The position numbers were made by a program, and so were the translations under genes. A stretch of 64,000 bases of DNA from Portunus trituberculatus (Eukaryota > Arthropoda > Malacostraca > Decapoda > Portunidae): assembly GCF_017591435.1 (NCBI RefSeq), contig NC_059256.1, forward strand, positions 7,757,037 to 7,821,036, read 5' to 3'. Position 1 is the stretch's first letter; the number at the start of each line of letters is the position of its first letter. Under the pieces are notes generated by a model. The model did no database searches. It worked only from the letters and a program-made list of their open reading frames with translations, and was not told where the DNA came from. Of this stretch, positions 11,526-22,360 are shown piece after piece.

Positions 11526-13106
11526 CTAACTAGAAATAATCAACCAACGAGAAGACACCGGGAGTTGAGATGTACCAGGTCGTTGGACTGCAGCCTTTCG
11601 GCCTACCGGTGAGTGATGCAACCCATCATCACTCCTACCGGTCATTGGAAGACGAGGGTCAGGTTTGACTGCACTTTTTAACACAGCGGGTCCACGAGGG
11701 ATGGCTGTGACAATATCATCGGATGTCTCCATGCTAAGACCGTCCTCATCACAAGAAGCCTGATCTGAGAGGGAGGGCATCACGGAAGGCTGGACAGAAA
11801 CTACTGGAGCTACCATTGCAGAGCGGTCCCTGGAGTACTCATGATCATGTACACCGGGAGAAACCTTAGATTGTTTAGGCTGAGCTAAATCTATCGACAC
11901 CGCAGAGCCGGGGTGCCGTTTGGTCAGGCCCTTCAAGGGCTTAGGCGATACAGGGGGCAAATGGACATCCACTACATGGGTGACTTTGGTCAAATCCGTA
12001 TTATTCTCGTCACTTCTAAGAGATAACTCAACCGAGTCATCGGACAAAAGGGCAAACCTATTGGCCAAATGAATAGGACCACCCGCCCCAACAGAGCAAG
12101 AGGTAGCAGAAGTTGTCGTCTTCGGTCCTGCAGACTCAGCTGAAGAGCGAGCGGCCAATAAAGCATAGGATGTCGCACCAGTACCATCCTTATGGCGGTA
12201 CCAGAGTTCGCACCGGGCACTACCAAGGCTGATGAATTGACTGTTGGCAAGCTGTAAAATGTCCTGCTCCAGGCGATACCTAGGGCATTGCCTGGAACAT
12301 ACCTGGTGAGCAGCAGCATTGAAATGCTCCTCAGAGTGTGAATCTAGAGCAATTACCATATCGAGAAGCCAGTCATATAGCCAGTATTTCCTTTTCAGAA
12401 AATTCGTAAAGTTCCTGACCTTTACTATAATTAAAGGTGGGATGAGCCTTCACACTCTCAAACATGCTGTCAGAAGGACATGGTAGATGTTGCAACATCC
12501 TTGTCTGCGTGATATCCTTAGCTCGCACTAGCACCCCTTTACCGTATTTCTTGAGGTTTCCCTCAGGAATTGTGCCTATCTCTTTGGACAGGTACCGGGA
12601 GCATGGATGAAATTCCCACGCCCATTTCTGTAGTACGCCACAAACCAACGTGGAGGTGGGATGTGGCGAGCTTCTGGAACTGAATTCTCTAAATAGTTTT
12701 CAAAAACATTTGGGATGTAATCCATGTCACTGTCTGAAATATTACGTGATTGGAGAAATTCAGTTTTAAAGCCAGAGCCAGCAAGGGGTAGAGATGCTAC
12801 ATGTTCATAAGCCAGACGGGCTTCATCACATGACAGAAAAGTCACATAGCAGCGGTTAGATGTAAAGTCCTTATCATAAACAAGTCGAATGCGAAGAACC
12901 GTGCCATACACCTTGAGAAGTGAGTGTAAGGCGTGATAGGAAAATGATGGATTAACATTTACCATCAAAAGGGAGTCCTATGCAGCAGAAATGCGACCCT
13001 CAGAAGAACTCCCAGAACAGGAGACTGCTGCGGGAGGTTCTTGTGGACGGGAATCCTCTTTCCCACTCAGACCTGAAGATAACGTCTCGCGGGCCAGGTC
13101 AGCCAT
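11526..13106 (-). pseudogene. I-like LINE ORF1 (nucleic-acid-binding, broken)
   Basis: The best start is the ATG at 13106 (MADLARETLS). A TAG at 12980-12978 interrupts the frame, which then continues as DSLLMVNVNPSF. The segment at about 12960-12780 resembles an RRM (LHSLLKVYGTVLRIRLVYDK, then CYVTFLSCDEARLAYEH), as expected for an ORF1 RNA-binding chaperone. A frameshift near 12600 leads to a second frame (RAKDITQTRMLQH), and a later frame includes HQVCSRQCPRYRLEQDI. The last part, to 11526, is low-complexity and Ser/Pro-rich. Assignment rests on its position just upstream of ORF2. Confidence 0.7.
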
Positions 13107-13584
13107 CTCACGAGAACCTGAAAGTTTTTTTGTGTTTTCCCATAAAAAAAAACAGTAACACAAAAGATTAGCTCCAGGGGCAAGGAAAACCACCTACTGG
13201 GACGACAATGGGAGCGAGCGCTGGCTGCCGTGGATGGGGTACCTCGTCCCCATGCGGACCAATCTTTTTAAAAAAAGGCCCCACATGATGCAGAATGTTT
13301 TTCCACGGCAGAGCTGAGATCCCCCTCCCAAAGCATCACCCAACCATCCAGCACAGGACGGCCCCTATTGGGCGATCCCTCCAGCGGGTGGCTCCACTGG
13401 TCCACTAGCAGCCTACGTAGGAACCATTTAGTCTGGCCCCTCACTGGCGACCATACTAGCATGAGTAGCCCTCTCCCCCTCTAAAGGGCAGAGCAGGGGC
13501 CTAAGCCCCCTCTAGCCTAGCTCGCCAGGTCACAGGGGCACGCAAGCCCCCCCACCATGACAAGGCGTTTCCCATTTGGGGGGG

Positions 13585-13745
13585 AGAATGTGGAGGATGC
13601 ATCTCATTCCTGATCCAGGTGTTTTCATAGTAGGTAATGAGATCTTTAAGTCGCTGATCAGGAAGTGGCTGGCTAGTGATATGGCAAAAAACTGGCTCTA
13701 TATGTGATGGAGGTAAGTTTGGCAGTGCCATTAACTGCTCAATAA
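13585..13745 (-). pseudogene. MULE-type transposase gene, middle part
   Basis: The minus strand encodes QLMALPNLPPSHIEPVF, then LITYYENTWIRNEMHPPHS, which is the region just before the R-T-N-N-x-x-E-x-W-H block in MULE-like proteins. Joining at the duplicated 15-mer gives HPPHSWSCYKRP in one frame with 7635-7315. An acceptor-like AG lies near 13765 on the minus strand, and an in-frame TAA lies just upstream, so this is probably the beginning of an exon. Confidence 0.72.
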
Positions 13746-14019
13746 ATTGTGACTCTTTGTGAGTTGGTTAATATTTCTCGCAGAGTATGTTGACGCATTC
13801 AAATGAAAGTGTGGACTCCCACACACCCACCCAAACCAGCTATACGGTCATTAACAATGGGATTAGCTATTACTTTCACGGTTGTTTGACCGACTTTGGT
13901 TTTCATGTCCACATATGCCTGCAATTGTATTAAATAATATTAATAATGTATGATATGAATATATATAATGACAATAGGAAAAAAAATCAACGGTGGAAGG
14001 AGGATGGTGTGAATAGGTG

Positions 14020-14256
14020 AAGAGGAAAACAAAGATAATTGTACCTGAAACTTCCATCCAATCAGGACAGTCTGGGCAACACCAAATGAAAACCTTACCA
14101 GCTTTCAATCGTCTGCTTATATTCCAGTACTCAGATTGTGATATTGCTGTACCACATAAGCGGTGGTGCCACTTGTTGCATCCGTCACAGATAAGGGCTT
14201 TCCATCTAGGGCAAACGCACAATCCACATCCTGAGCAAAGGAAAACCGCTGATACC
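14020..14256 (-). pseudogene. PHD-like zinc-finger exon, probably the 5' part of the MULE-type gene
   Basis: The minus strand shows CSGCGLCVCPRWKALICDGC, then NKWHHRLCGTAIS and, about 26 residues on, WCCPDC. The spacing of C-x2-C, C-x2-C, H-x2-C and C-x2-C fits a PHD-like finger of the type often fused to MULE/FLYWCH proteins in marine invertebrates. Just after VS the sequence reads CAG|GTACAA, a plausible splice donor at about 14044, so an intron could link it to the part at 13745. The pairing with the MULE pieces is inferred from order, strand and distance. Confidence 0.6.
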
Positions 14257-14463
14257 ATGGTGGTATAAAAAGGATAACTGAGAGTACACGTCCACGAGTT
14301 AGGAAGTAAATAATGAGCAAGTTCACTGGAGCTTTGAAGCAAATAGTGAGCAGATCCACTAGTTTCAAAGGAGCAATGATGGGGATTCGAACCTATATGT
14401 AAATATCTGTCCACTCTATTAGCTTTATTCTCTCTTTGCTTGGCAAACAAATAAATGCAGCCA

Positions 14464-14565
14464 TGGATGGTACATAGCAGCCAGATACATAGCAGCCATG
14501 CATGGTACATAGCAACCAGGGATGGTACATAGAAGCCGGTGGTACATAGCCAACGGTACATAGAC
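14464..14565. repeat. Short tandem repeat around GGTACATAG
   Basis: GGTACATAG recurs about five times with CAGCCA, CAACCA and AAGCCG-type spacers of changing length. It may be a small local expansion at the junction of the upstream LINE fragment. The peptides it would encode are repetitive and not meaningful. Confidence 0.6.
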
Positions 14566-14569
14566 TTCT

Positions 14570-15400
14570 TTTTGGGGGTTTGTTGGGGCCGTGCAGGTTG
14601 TGTGTCACAGCCTCTAGTGCCCCAAAAGTCCGGGATGCGGAGGTGATGTGTTCAGGCTTTATGTGGTGGAGTTGATTTGTTTTGTGTAGGGAGGTCCTGG
14701 TGGGGTTGAGTGTCTTGAAAGCCTGATTGGTATTTGTGCAGCCACCCAGGAGGGCAGTCAGTGTTGGCTTGTGAGGGTGAATGGCAGACAGTGAATGGAG
14801 GAAGGCCACACGGTGTGGGTGGTGACAAGAGCAGTGCAGGAGCAGGTGTTCTGGGGTGTCAGGCTGGGTAGGGCACCAGGGACAGTGGAGAGAGTCGGTC
14901 ATGCCCAACCTGTGTAGGTGGGCATTGAAGCGGGTGTGGCCAATCCTGAGTCTGGTGATTGCCAGGCAGTGGCAAGGGACCTGAAGGGAATGTAAATGGC
15001 TGCACCGACAGATGGAGGGGGTAGTGAGGCGGGAGCCATCGGTGTAGATATGGAAGTGGGTGTAGTATCGAGAGTGGAGGAGTGAGGTGAATAGAGTTCT
15101 GCCCTGCACTGGGTAGCCGGCTTTGAATCATTGTGTGGGTTTATGAAGGGACAGCGAGACTGAGGAAGAGAGAGGGTACCAAGGGCCCAGAGAAGTTTTT
15201 TCGAGGATGAGGAAAGGAGGAAGAGTCACCCGGAGAGTTGCAAAGAAGGAGAGGGCTCTATCTACAAAGGGTGTGTGGACTTGATATGGCAAGGGGCCAT
15301 GAAGTGGCTCCCTGCCATGCCGCAGGAGGAGGGAGTGGGGGGCATGACTTTTACGGGAGGAGGCAAGTTTGGTGTAACAGTACATAGACACCTATTCCCC
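14570..15400 (-). mobile_element. LINE 3' fragment with RNase H remnant and C-terminal zinc knuckle
   Basis: On the minus strand a pre-RNase-H stretch (VDRALSFFATLRVTLPPF) is followed by the RNase H opening IYTDGS. The sequence then jumps, with most of RNase H missing, to the C-terminal LRIGHTRFNAHLHRLGM and the knuckle CPWCPTQPDTPEHLLLHC. A different fragment of a similar end occurs at about 43585-43850. It ends near 14570 with HNLHGPNKPP. Internal deletion and frameshift make it inactive. Confidence 0.75.
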
Positions 15401-15835
15401 TTCAGCTTAGTAAACAACGTGCATTGTACGATCCTGGCTTCAGTATTGTACTCTTAAGCCACGCCCCTCAAACTATTTCTGACGATTTTTTTTTTTTTTT
15501 TTTTTCAAAAGAGACATGGACACACCCAATGTAGTTACTCAGGAAATGCAGAAATGCAAGCAGAATATTTTTAAGCCTTTTCCTGCTTAAATCTGCATTA
15601 CTTTAATATCAGGACAACTTGTTTTACTCGAGTTCTCAACTACTAGTATATCATCATTATTTCCATTTTGTTTAGATAAAGGAACATATCGACTACATTT
15701 TTTATACAAACAATAGCAGTTTCTGTATTGATATGTGTTTATAGTTTTCCAAGAAAGAACGCAGGGGATTTATGGTATTTAAGTGATTTTTCAAGGAAAT
15801 TTGCTCTGGGTCGATGGGCACGTGATGCCATTTGG
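15401..15835. other. Intergenic, no gene seen
   Basis: AT-rich sequence with a T-run at about 15487-15505. Neither strand shows a recognisable coding frame. Confidence 0.4.
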
Positions 15836-15986
15836 CGACAGCTTCACAAGTCACCCATTCGTTAAGCGGACGTAATTTTCCCATAGGAAATAATGGAAAT
15901 GGGGGATATGCGTTCCCCAACATACCACATGGGTAAAAAAAAAATTATATATATATTTCTATTAGCTTTTTACAAACCTTGCCCCC
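15836..15986. mobile_element. Tigger-related repeat, left piece (host of the LTR element)
   Basis: This matches, in inverse orientation, the right end of the Tigger-type element at 41264-44107: CGTTAAGCGGACGTAATTTT, CATAGGAAATAATGGAAATG, CCCCAACATACCACATGGGT, then CTATTAGCTTTTTACAAACC. It lacks both insertions carried by that copy and so serves as an empty-site reference. It is cut at 15986 by the LTR element and resumes at 22361. Confidence 0.8.
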
Positions 15987-16154
15987 TGTTAGATAAATTA
16001 CTAGATGTGGCAACAATGCATTGCACCACTGCTTCCTTGCCAGCGCGGGGTGAGTCAGCAGTTAGTTGCCGTCCTACCGCCATTTAATCAGGATGTACTG
16101 TGTTTCCTCAATACACTGAATCAAGGACTCTGGTGTTTCCCTGAACCTCTCACA
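15987..16154 (+). repeat. 5' LTR
   Basis: A 168-bp direct repeat with TG...CA ends, identical in length to the copy at 22188-22355. It is followed at once by TGGCGCAGTGAGTAGGAT, the position of a tRNA primer-binding site. Confidence 0.92.
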
Positions 16155-16172
16155 TGGCGCAGTGAGTAGGAT
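16155..16172 (+). promoter_or_regulatory. Primer-binding site of the LTR element
   Basis: TGGCGCAGTGAGTAGGAT lies directly after the 5' LTR and starts with TGG, complementary to the universal CCA end of tRNAs. I did not identify which tRNA would prime. Confidence 0.6.
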
Positions 16173-16211
16173 ACGGAGTCCTTAGCATCTTGATAGACTC
16201 AGACGGCCTGC

Positions 16212-17170
16212 ATGCCCTGCAGCAGCGCAATGGCAAGCAGACCCAGGTTCAGCGCCCCACGCGGTGGCCGCTGCCCAGCCGCCCGCCATACCCAGACAAC
16301 ACAAAGCTTCCTGCAAGACATCGTGACCAGCATGGCCAGCCTAGCTAACAATGGGCGTCAGCCAGTAAGCACAAGAACACCTTTCCCACCTGCTTCAGTC
16401 GCACCAGAGAAATGCGAAGGTGAGATGTCGGCTGCGGCTTTTCGAACATGGAGAAGATCCATGGAGTCCTGGATGCTACTCAACGGCTGGCCCGACGGGG
16501 TGGCCACGCTGCATATACGCCTCAACTGTGTGCCAGCACTGCAACGCGCCATCGATGCCAGATATTCTGGTAATGAGTGGAGCGGCCGACACCCAAGGAA
16601 GCATTAGACGCCATTGCAGGAATAGTGCTCCAGGCTGCTAACCAGGCCGTCACCTGGGAGGAATTTTTCGCCAGCAAACAGGCGGCTGCAGAACCCACGA
16701 AAAGGTTCTTCCAACGTTGTACCTCCGAGGTCATTGAGTGCGAGTTTAAGTGCCTGAAATGTAATCACGACCTCTCAGAGTACATGCTCCTACGCAAGCT
16801 TTTATGGTAGGTTTATATAACCCAGTGTTAAAGCGGGAAGTGTTCCAAAGCTGTGCTAATATTTCAAGTGTGGAGGAGCTGAGGGGGAAATGTGTATCAT
16901 TCGAAGCGGCTGTGAGAGACGCCGCCGCCCGGGGGCACGCAGCAGTTGCAGCAGCTGCTTCAGGTGAGGTAGTGTTCATGGCGAGTGACGAGGAAGAGGT
17001 GGTACATGACGAGGTGGCGGCGGTGCGCGCGACCCCAAGACCCGCCAAAACCGCCCCCACACACCCCACCTGCGGCAACTGTGGCAGAAATCATGTGCCT
17101 GAAAGGTCCAAGTGTCCAGCACGTACGGCGACGTGCCTCGGCTGTTCTAAGGTGGGAGCAAGCCCGCCGC
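16212..17170 (+). pseudogene. LTR element gag with zinc knuckle (frameshifted)
   Basis: The gag frame opens near 16212 (a later ATG is at 16230) with a basic Arg/Pro-rich head, followed by SAAAFRTWRRSMESWMLLNG. It shifts frame near 16580-16600 (KEALDAIAGIVLQAANQAV) and again near 16800 (ISSVEELRGKCVSFEAAV). Near 17070-17140 is CGNCGRNH...C, a CCHC-type knuckle that packages element RNA, then CLGCSKVG before another break. The product would have formed the virus-like particle. At least three frame changes make it nonfunctional. Confidence 0.75.
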
Positions 17171-17174
17171 CACT

Positions 17175-18510
17175 GTGTCGGGCGGGGTGGTATCGGCAGC
17201 AGCGGGACTTTCCCGCCATCCCACGCTACGAGTCACAGTAGCTTGTCGCATTGGCACGCAAACAGTGGAAGTGGAGACAGTTTCTGATACTGGCGCTATG
17301 GTGTGTGTGGCTGGGCTTGGACTGCTCAACACCCTCAAGGTGCCACGTCAGGAGTTGCAGCCCGTCAGCGGGCTGAGGGATGTCACTGACAAGCACTTCA
17401 AGTGCTTCTGCATGGAATGCACGTTCACTGCTAATGGTGAGTCAACAACGCAGCCTGTATACTTGGTGTGCTCAGCAAAGACCACTTACCTCTCATTCGC
17501 GGCGTGCAAGGGCCTCAGTCTCCTCCCGCAGGGCTTCCCGCACACCATCCACACCACTGCATCGCCGCGCCGACGCAGAGCCACGACCGCCGTCAGGTGA
17601 CTTTACCCTCACAAGACCAGACTCCATACCATTTCCTCCCCTAGAGGAAAATGTCGACAGGCTAGAAGCATTGCTCCTCAGACACTTCTCAGCCTTTACG
17701 TTCAACACATCAAAGTCCCCCCTACATGTGATGTCCGGCCTGCTGCACCACATACACCTCAGACATGACGCACACCCATATGCTTGCCACGTCCCTGCCT
17801 CAGTACCCAAGCACTGGGAGGTGGAGGTCCAAGCACAACTTCTCGAGGACGTGAGACAAGGCGTCGTGGAGCCGGTACCCACAGGAGAGGCAATGGAGTG
17901 GTGCGCCAGGATGGTTGTGGTGGGTAAGAAAAACGGCCAGCGACGACGCACTGTGGATTTTCAGCGCCTGAACGCATCATGTCAGAGGGAGACACACCAC
18001 ACACCCGTCCCCTTTGACATGTTTTCATTGGTACTGCTGCACACCTACAAAACGGTCGCTGACGCCTTCTGAGGGTTCCATCAAGTGGAGCTCAACGAGG
18101 AAAGCAGAAGACTGACGACGTTCATCACCCCATGGGGCTGTTACCGCTACCGGAGGACACCAATGGGACACTGCTCAGTGACAGACGCATACACGAGGCG
18201 GTTCAATGAGGCCATAAGGGACATCCCACGGAAGTTCAAGTGCGTGGACGACACACTCTTATACGCAGCAAGTGTTGAAGAAGCATTCTGGCATGCGTAT
18301 GACTTTCTTGAGACTTGTTCTCGCGCTGGCATCACACTGAAGCCAGAAAAGTTCGCCTTCTGTAGGAGTGAGATCGACTTTGTAGGCTTCCGCCTGGACT
18401 GGCATAGCTACAAGCCTACTGAAGACTGCTTGTCTGCCATTAAAACCTTTGCGATGCCTGACAAACCCACGATTAAGGACATCGGGTCGTGGTTTGGATT
18501 AGTCAATTAG
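17175..18510 (+). pseudogene. LTR element pol: protease and reverse transcriptase (one stop, degenerate)
   Basis: At about 17230-17330 VETVSDTGAMVCVAGL carries the aspartic protease DTGA motif. After a frameshift near 17590, reverse transcriptase follows: EWCARMVVVGKKNGQRRRTV, DFQRLNASCQRETHHTPVPF, TTFITPWGCYRYRRTPMG and the catalytic region FKCVDDTLLYAA. A TGA at 18070-18072 sits where related enzymes usually have Trp, and the catalytic motif reads CVDD instead of the common YVDD. A TAG at 18508-18510 ends the frame, and RNase H is reduced to fragments. Confidence 0.8.
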
Positions 18511-18829
18511 CTTGCCCCCTTCCTGGCCACCGCACCACTGATGGAGCCCTTCAGAGAGTTACTGAAGAAACCTGCTGCCAAAACAGTATATTGGGATAGT
18601 TAGCTGCGAGGTAAATTCAATGAGGCGCAGGAAGTGATTTGCAGACTTGCCAGAGAGGGACTCGTGTACTACGATAAGTCACGTACAACGGCAGGGCTGA
18701 GGCAGCAGTAAAAGTGGCAAAACGCACGGTAAGGGTAACACGGGCGCAGGAGGCAGCTTAGATTGTGACAGGGCGGCACAAGCAATACTCCAGTACTTCA
18801 ACACACCACTACGGGGTATCAAAAAATCC

Positions 18830-19255
18830 CCTGCACAACTAGCTACGGGTCGGCAGTTGCGTAATGGTGTTCCTGTCGCTCGCCAGCATTACAAAGTGAG
18901 ACAGCATTGGCGGCGAACCCTCAGAGACCGTGAGGTGCACATGGCTCAGTCACAAGCCCTCTTCCCAGCAGCCCGCGGTGAAACACCGAGACAGTTACCA
19001 GCACTTCAGGCAGGCGATGTGGTACTCGTGCAGGACCCAGCAACGGGATTGTGGAATAGTCCGGTGTGGTCTTGGAAATCAGGCCTTATAGGAAGTACGC
19101 TGTCAGGCTACCAGGCAGTGGCAGGGTGTCAATACGCAACCGCCGGCACCTCAAGGTCAGCACAACACCCATACCACACACAGAAGCAGACCCCACACCA
19201 CCCCCGGCCAGCAGCCCAGCGCCAACGAGGCCCGCGCGACAGCGAAAGCAACCTG
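18830..19255 (+). pseudogene. LTR element integrase C-terminal remnant
   Basis: The frame contains GRQLRNGVPVARQHYKVRQH and LPALQAGDVVLVQDPATGLW, the SH3-like C-terminal end of Ty3-type integrases. It then frays before the LINE insertion at 19262. The integrase core with its D,D,E triad is absent, so a large deletion lies between 18510 and 18830. Confidence 0.75.
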
Positions 19256-19261
19256 CCCGGA

Positions 19262-21701
19262 TTTTTTTTTTTTTTTTTTTATTTACGTAGTCAAGGGCAA
19301 AAAAAAAGAAAGTTAGAAAAAGCCCCACTTGAGCGCTGGCTCTCCAAAGAGTTCAAAAAGTGCCAAAACCGTCAGCCAGAATTAGGGGAGCAAATGCCTT
19401 GATACCTCCCTCTTAAAAGAAGAAAAGTTGTAGGAATTCAGAAATACAGATGCAGGGAGGGAGTTCCAGAGTTTACCAGTGAAAGGGATGAATGATTGAG
19501 CGTACTGGTTAACTCTTGCATTAGAGAGTTGGACAGAATAGGGATGAGAGGAAGAAGAAAGCCTTGTGCAGCGTAGCCGCAGGAGGAGGGGAGGCAATGC
19601 AGTTAACAAGATCAGTAGAACAGTTATCATAAAAATAGCGATAAAATATAGAAAGGAATGTAACATTTCGGCGGTGAGAAAGAGACTGAAGACAGTTAGT
19701 CAGAGGAGGGGAGTTGATGGGAAGGAAGAGCTTTTGATTCCACCCTATCAAGCAAAGCTGTGTGACTGGAACCCCCCCAAACATGCGAAGAGTACTCCAT
19801 ACAGGGACGGATAAGACCCTTATACAGAGTATGCAGTTGGAGGGGCGAGAAAAACTGTCGAAGACGCCTCAGAACACCTAATTTCATAGAATCTGTTTTA
19901 GCAAGAGATGAGATGTGAAGTTTCCAGTTAAGATTATGAGCAAAGGACAGACCAAGGATATTCATTGTGGAAGAGGGAGACAGTTGAGTATCATTGAAGA
20001 AAAGGGAATAGTTGTCTGGAAGGTTGTGTCGAGTTGATAGATGGAGGAATTGAGTTTTTGAGGCATTGAAAACTACTAGATTTTCTTTGCCCCAATCGGA
20101 AATCTTAGAAAGATCGAAAGTCAGGCGTTCCGTGGCGTCTCCGCGTGATCTGTTGATTTCCTGAAGGGTTGGACGTATCTGAAAGAACGTGGAAAGATGT
20201 AGGGTAGTATCATCAGCGTAGGAGTGGATAGGGCAAGAAGTTTGGTTAAGAAGGTCATTAATGAATAATAGAAAGAGAGTGGGTGACAGGACAGAACCCT
20301 GAGAAACACCACTATTAATAGGTTTAGGAGAAGAACAGTAGCCGTTTACCACAGCAGCAATAGAGCGGTCGGAAAGGAAACTTGAGATAAAGTTGAAGAG
20401 AGAAGGATATAAGCCGTAGGAAGGCAGTTTTGAAATCAAAGCTTTATGCCAGACTCTATCAAAAGCTTTTGATATGTCTAACGCAACAGCAAAAGTTTCA
20501 CCGAAATCTCTAAAAGAAGATGACCAAGACTCAGTAAGGAAAGCCAGAAGATCACCAGTAGAGCGACCTTGACGGAAACCATACTGGCGATCAAATAGAA
20601 GATTGTGAAGTGACAGATGTTTGAGAATCTTCCTATTCAGGATAGATTCAAAAACTTTAGACAAGCAAGAGATTAAGCTATAGGATGGTAGTTTGAGAGG
20701 TTAGAACGGTCACCCTTTTTAGGAACAGGCTGAATGTAGGCGAACTTCCAGCAGGAAGGAAAGGTAGAAGTCGATAGACAAAGTTGGAAGAGTTTGGCCA
20801 GGCAAGGTGCAAGCACAGAAGCACAGTTTTTGAGAACAATAGGAGGGACCCCATCAGGTCCATAAGCCTTCCGAGGGTTTAGGCCAGCAAGGGCATGGAA
20901 AACATCATTACGAAGATTTTTTATTGTAGACATGTAATAGTCAGAGGGAGGAGAAGAGGGAGGGACAAGCCCAGAATCGTCCAAGTTGGAGTTGTGAGCA
21001 AAGGTTTGAGAAAAGAGTTCAGCTTTAGAGACAGAAGAGATGGCAGTGGTGCCATCAGGATGAAATAAAGGAGGGAAAGATGAAGAAGTGAAGTTATTTG
21101 AGATGTTTTTGGCGAGATGCCAGAAGTCACGAGGAGAGTTTGAGTTTGAAAGATTTTGACATTTCCTATTTATGAAAGAGTGTTTGGCAAGTTGAAGAAC
21201 AGACTTGGCATGATTCCGGGCAGAGATATAAAGTGCATGAGATTCAGGAGATGGAAGGCTCATGTACCTTTTGTGGGCAACCTCTCTATCATGTATAGCA
21301 CGAGAACAGGCTGAGTTAAACCAAGGTTTAGAAGGTTTAGGTTGAGAAAAAGAATGAGGAATGTACGTCTCCATGCCAGATACTAACACCTTTGTTATGC
21401 GTTCAGTACAAAGTCTCTGACACGGAAGCAATAATCATTCCAGGGAAAATCAGCATAATACCTCCTCAGGTCCCCCCAACTGGCAGAGGCAAAACGCCAG
21501 AGACACCTTCGCTTTGGGTGATCCTGCGGAGGGATTGGAAAAATAGGACAAGATACAGAAATGAGATTGTGATCGGAGGAGCCCAACGGAGATGAAAGGG
21601 TGACAGCATAAGCAGAAGGGTTAGAGGTGAGGAAGAGATCAAGAATGTTGGGCGTGTCTCCAAGACGGTCAGGAATACGAGGATGACAGACTATGTCCAA
21701 T

Positions 21702-21702
<1 letters not shown>
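19262..21702 (-). mobile_element. Jockey/CR1-type LINE, copy B, inside the LTR element
   Basis: This minus-strand copy ends in an A-tail (T-run 19262-19280) and reaches back to the end of the endonuclease domain (HPRIPDRLGDTPNILDLFLTS at about 21690-21620). The long frame 20664-19696 encodes reverse transcriptase motifs YGFRQGRSTGDLLAFL, FAVALDISKAFDRVWHKALI, SGVSQGSVLSPTLFLLFIND and SYADDTTLHL, followed by the C-terminal domain. The frame 21431-20673 contains SRKAYGPDGVPPIVLK with a slightly different start (NPRKAYGPDG). It is one of the better-preserved copies: only a few frameshifts separate the parts. The 5' end is truncated next to a CA repeat. Confidence 0.9.
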
Positions 21703-21736
<34 letters not shown>

Positions 21737-21790
21737 CAGTGATACACTCCTATACACAGACTTACTTACACCCAAGCACGCACGTCAGTG

Positions 21791-21842
<52 letters not shown>
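21703..21842. repeat. Two (CA)n microsatellites
   Basis: CA runs lie at about 21703-21735 and 21793-21841, separated by a short ACTTACACCC-containing spacer. They join the truncated 5' end of LINE copy B to the next LINE tail. Confidence 0.95.
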
Positions 21843-21844
<2 letters not shown>

Positions 21845-21845
<1 letters not shown>

Positions 21846-22010
21846 GTTTCCCACAAAGATGTATTGAGACGTGGAACAGTTTAAATGAAGTAGTGTCTGT
21901 AACGAGTGTGCATACTTTTAAAGTAAGATTGGATAAGTGTAGATATAGAGACGGGGCCACACGAGCATAAAGCCCAGGCCCTGTAAAACTACAACTAGGT
22001 AAATACACAC
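21845..22010 (+). mobile_element. LINE C-terminal tail ending in a CA microsatellite
   Basis: The plus strand encodes FPQRCIETWNSLNEVVSVTS, then HTFKVRLDKCRYRDGATRA and a stop. After ACTACAACTAGGTAAA it ends in a CA repeat. The same end is seen on the minus strand at 63000-63230 and, diverged, at 44673. Confidence 0.8.
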
Positions 22011-22178
22011 ACACACGCACACACACTTACACATGTACTACTATGTTAATGGGAAACACAGATTGGTATTTTGTCTTAGAGAATGTTCGAGTTGATTTTA
22101 TTTTCTTATATCTCAATGCCATGTTTTTGTTTGTGTGGTTAGTTTCATGTTACATGCCTATTATATAACATTCACTTG

Positions 22179-22187
22179 CGGGGGAGA
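22179..22187 (+). promoter_or_regulatory. Polypurine tract of the LTR element
   Basis: GCGGGGGAGA abuts the 3' LTR at 22188, the expected place for the plus-strand primer of LTR retrotransposons. Confidence 0.65.
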
Positions 22188-22355
22188 TGTTAGATAAATT
22201 AGTAGATGTGGCAACAATGCATTGCACCATCGCTTCCTTGCCAGCGCGGGGTGAGTCAGCAGTTAGTTGCCGTCCTACCACCATTTAATCAGGATGTACT
22301 GTGTTTCCTCAATACACAGAATCAAGGACTCTGGTGTTTCCCTGAACCTCTCACA
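22188..22355 (+). repeat. 3' LTR
   Basis: A 168-bp copy of the 5' LTR with five differences by eye, followed by the CCCCC target duplicate at 22356-22360. Confidence 0.92.
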
Positions 22356-22360
22356 CCCCC

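Larger units (their letters stand above)
7636..13584 (-). mobile_element. I-like LINE, nearly full length, with 15-bp target duplication
   Basis: This minus-strand element has its 5' end at 13584, an ORF1, an ORF2 with endonuclease, reverse transcriptase and RNase H, and an A-rich 3' region (about 7690-7800) ending near 7636. AGAATGTGGAGGATG occurs at 7621-7635 and at 13585-13599 and is the duplicated target. The RNase H domain places it with the I-type elements rather than simple CR1 copies. Frameshifts and stops in both ORFs make it inactive. The 5' UTR at about 13110-13584 is GC-rich and contains G-runs near 13580. Confidence 0.9.
15987..22355 (+). mobile_element. Ty3/gypsy-type LTR retrotransposon carrying a nested LINE
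   Basis: The element is bounded by 168-bp LTRs (15987-16154 and 22188-22355) that begin TGTTAG and end CTCACA. The target duplication is CCCCC (15982-15986 and 22356-22360), within the 4-6 bp range of Ty3-type integrases. Inside are gag with a zinc knuckle, a DTGA protease motif, a reverse transcriptase, and the end of an integrase. RNase H and the integrase core are largely missing. A LINE (19262-21702), CA repeats and another LINE tail interrupt the 3' part. By my reading the LTRs differ at five positions, so the insertion is not brand new. Confidence 0.9.
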
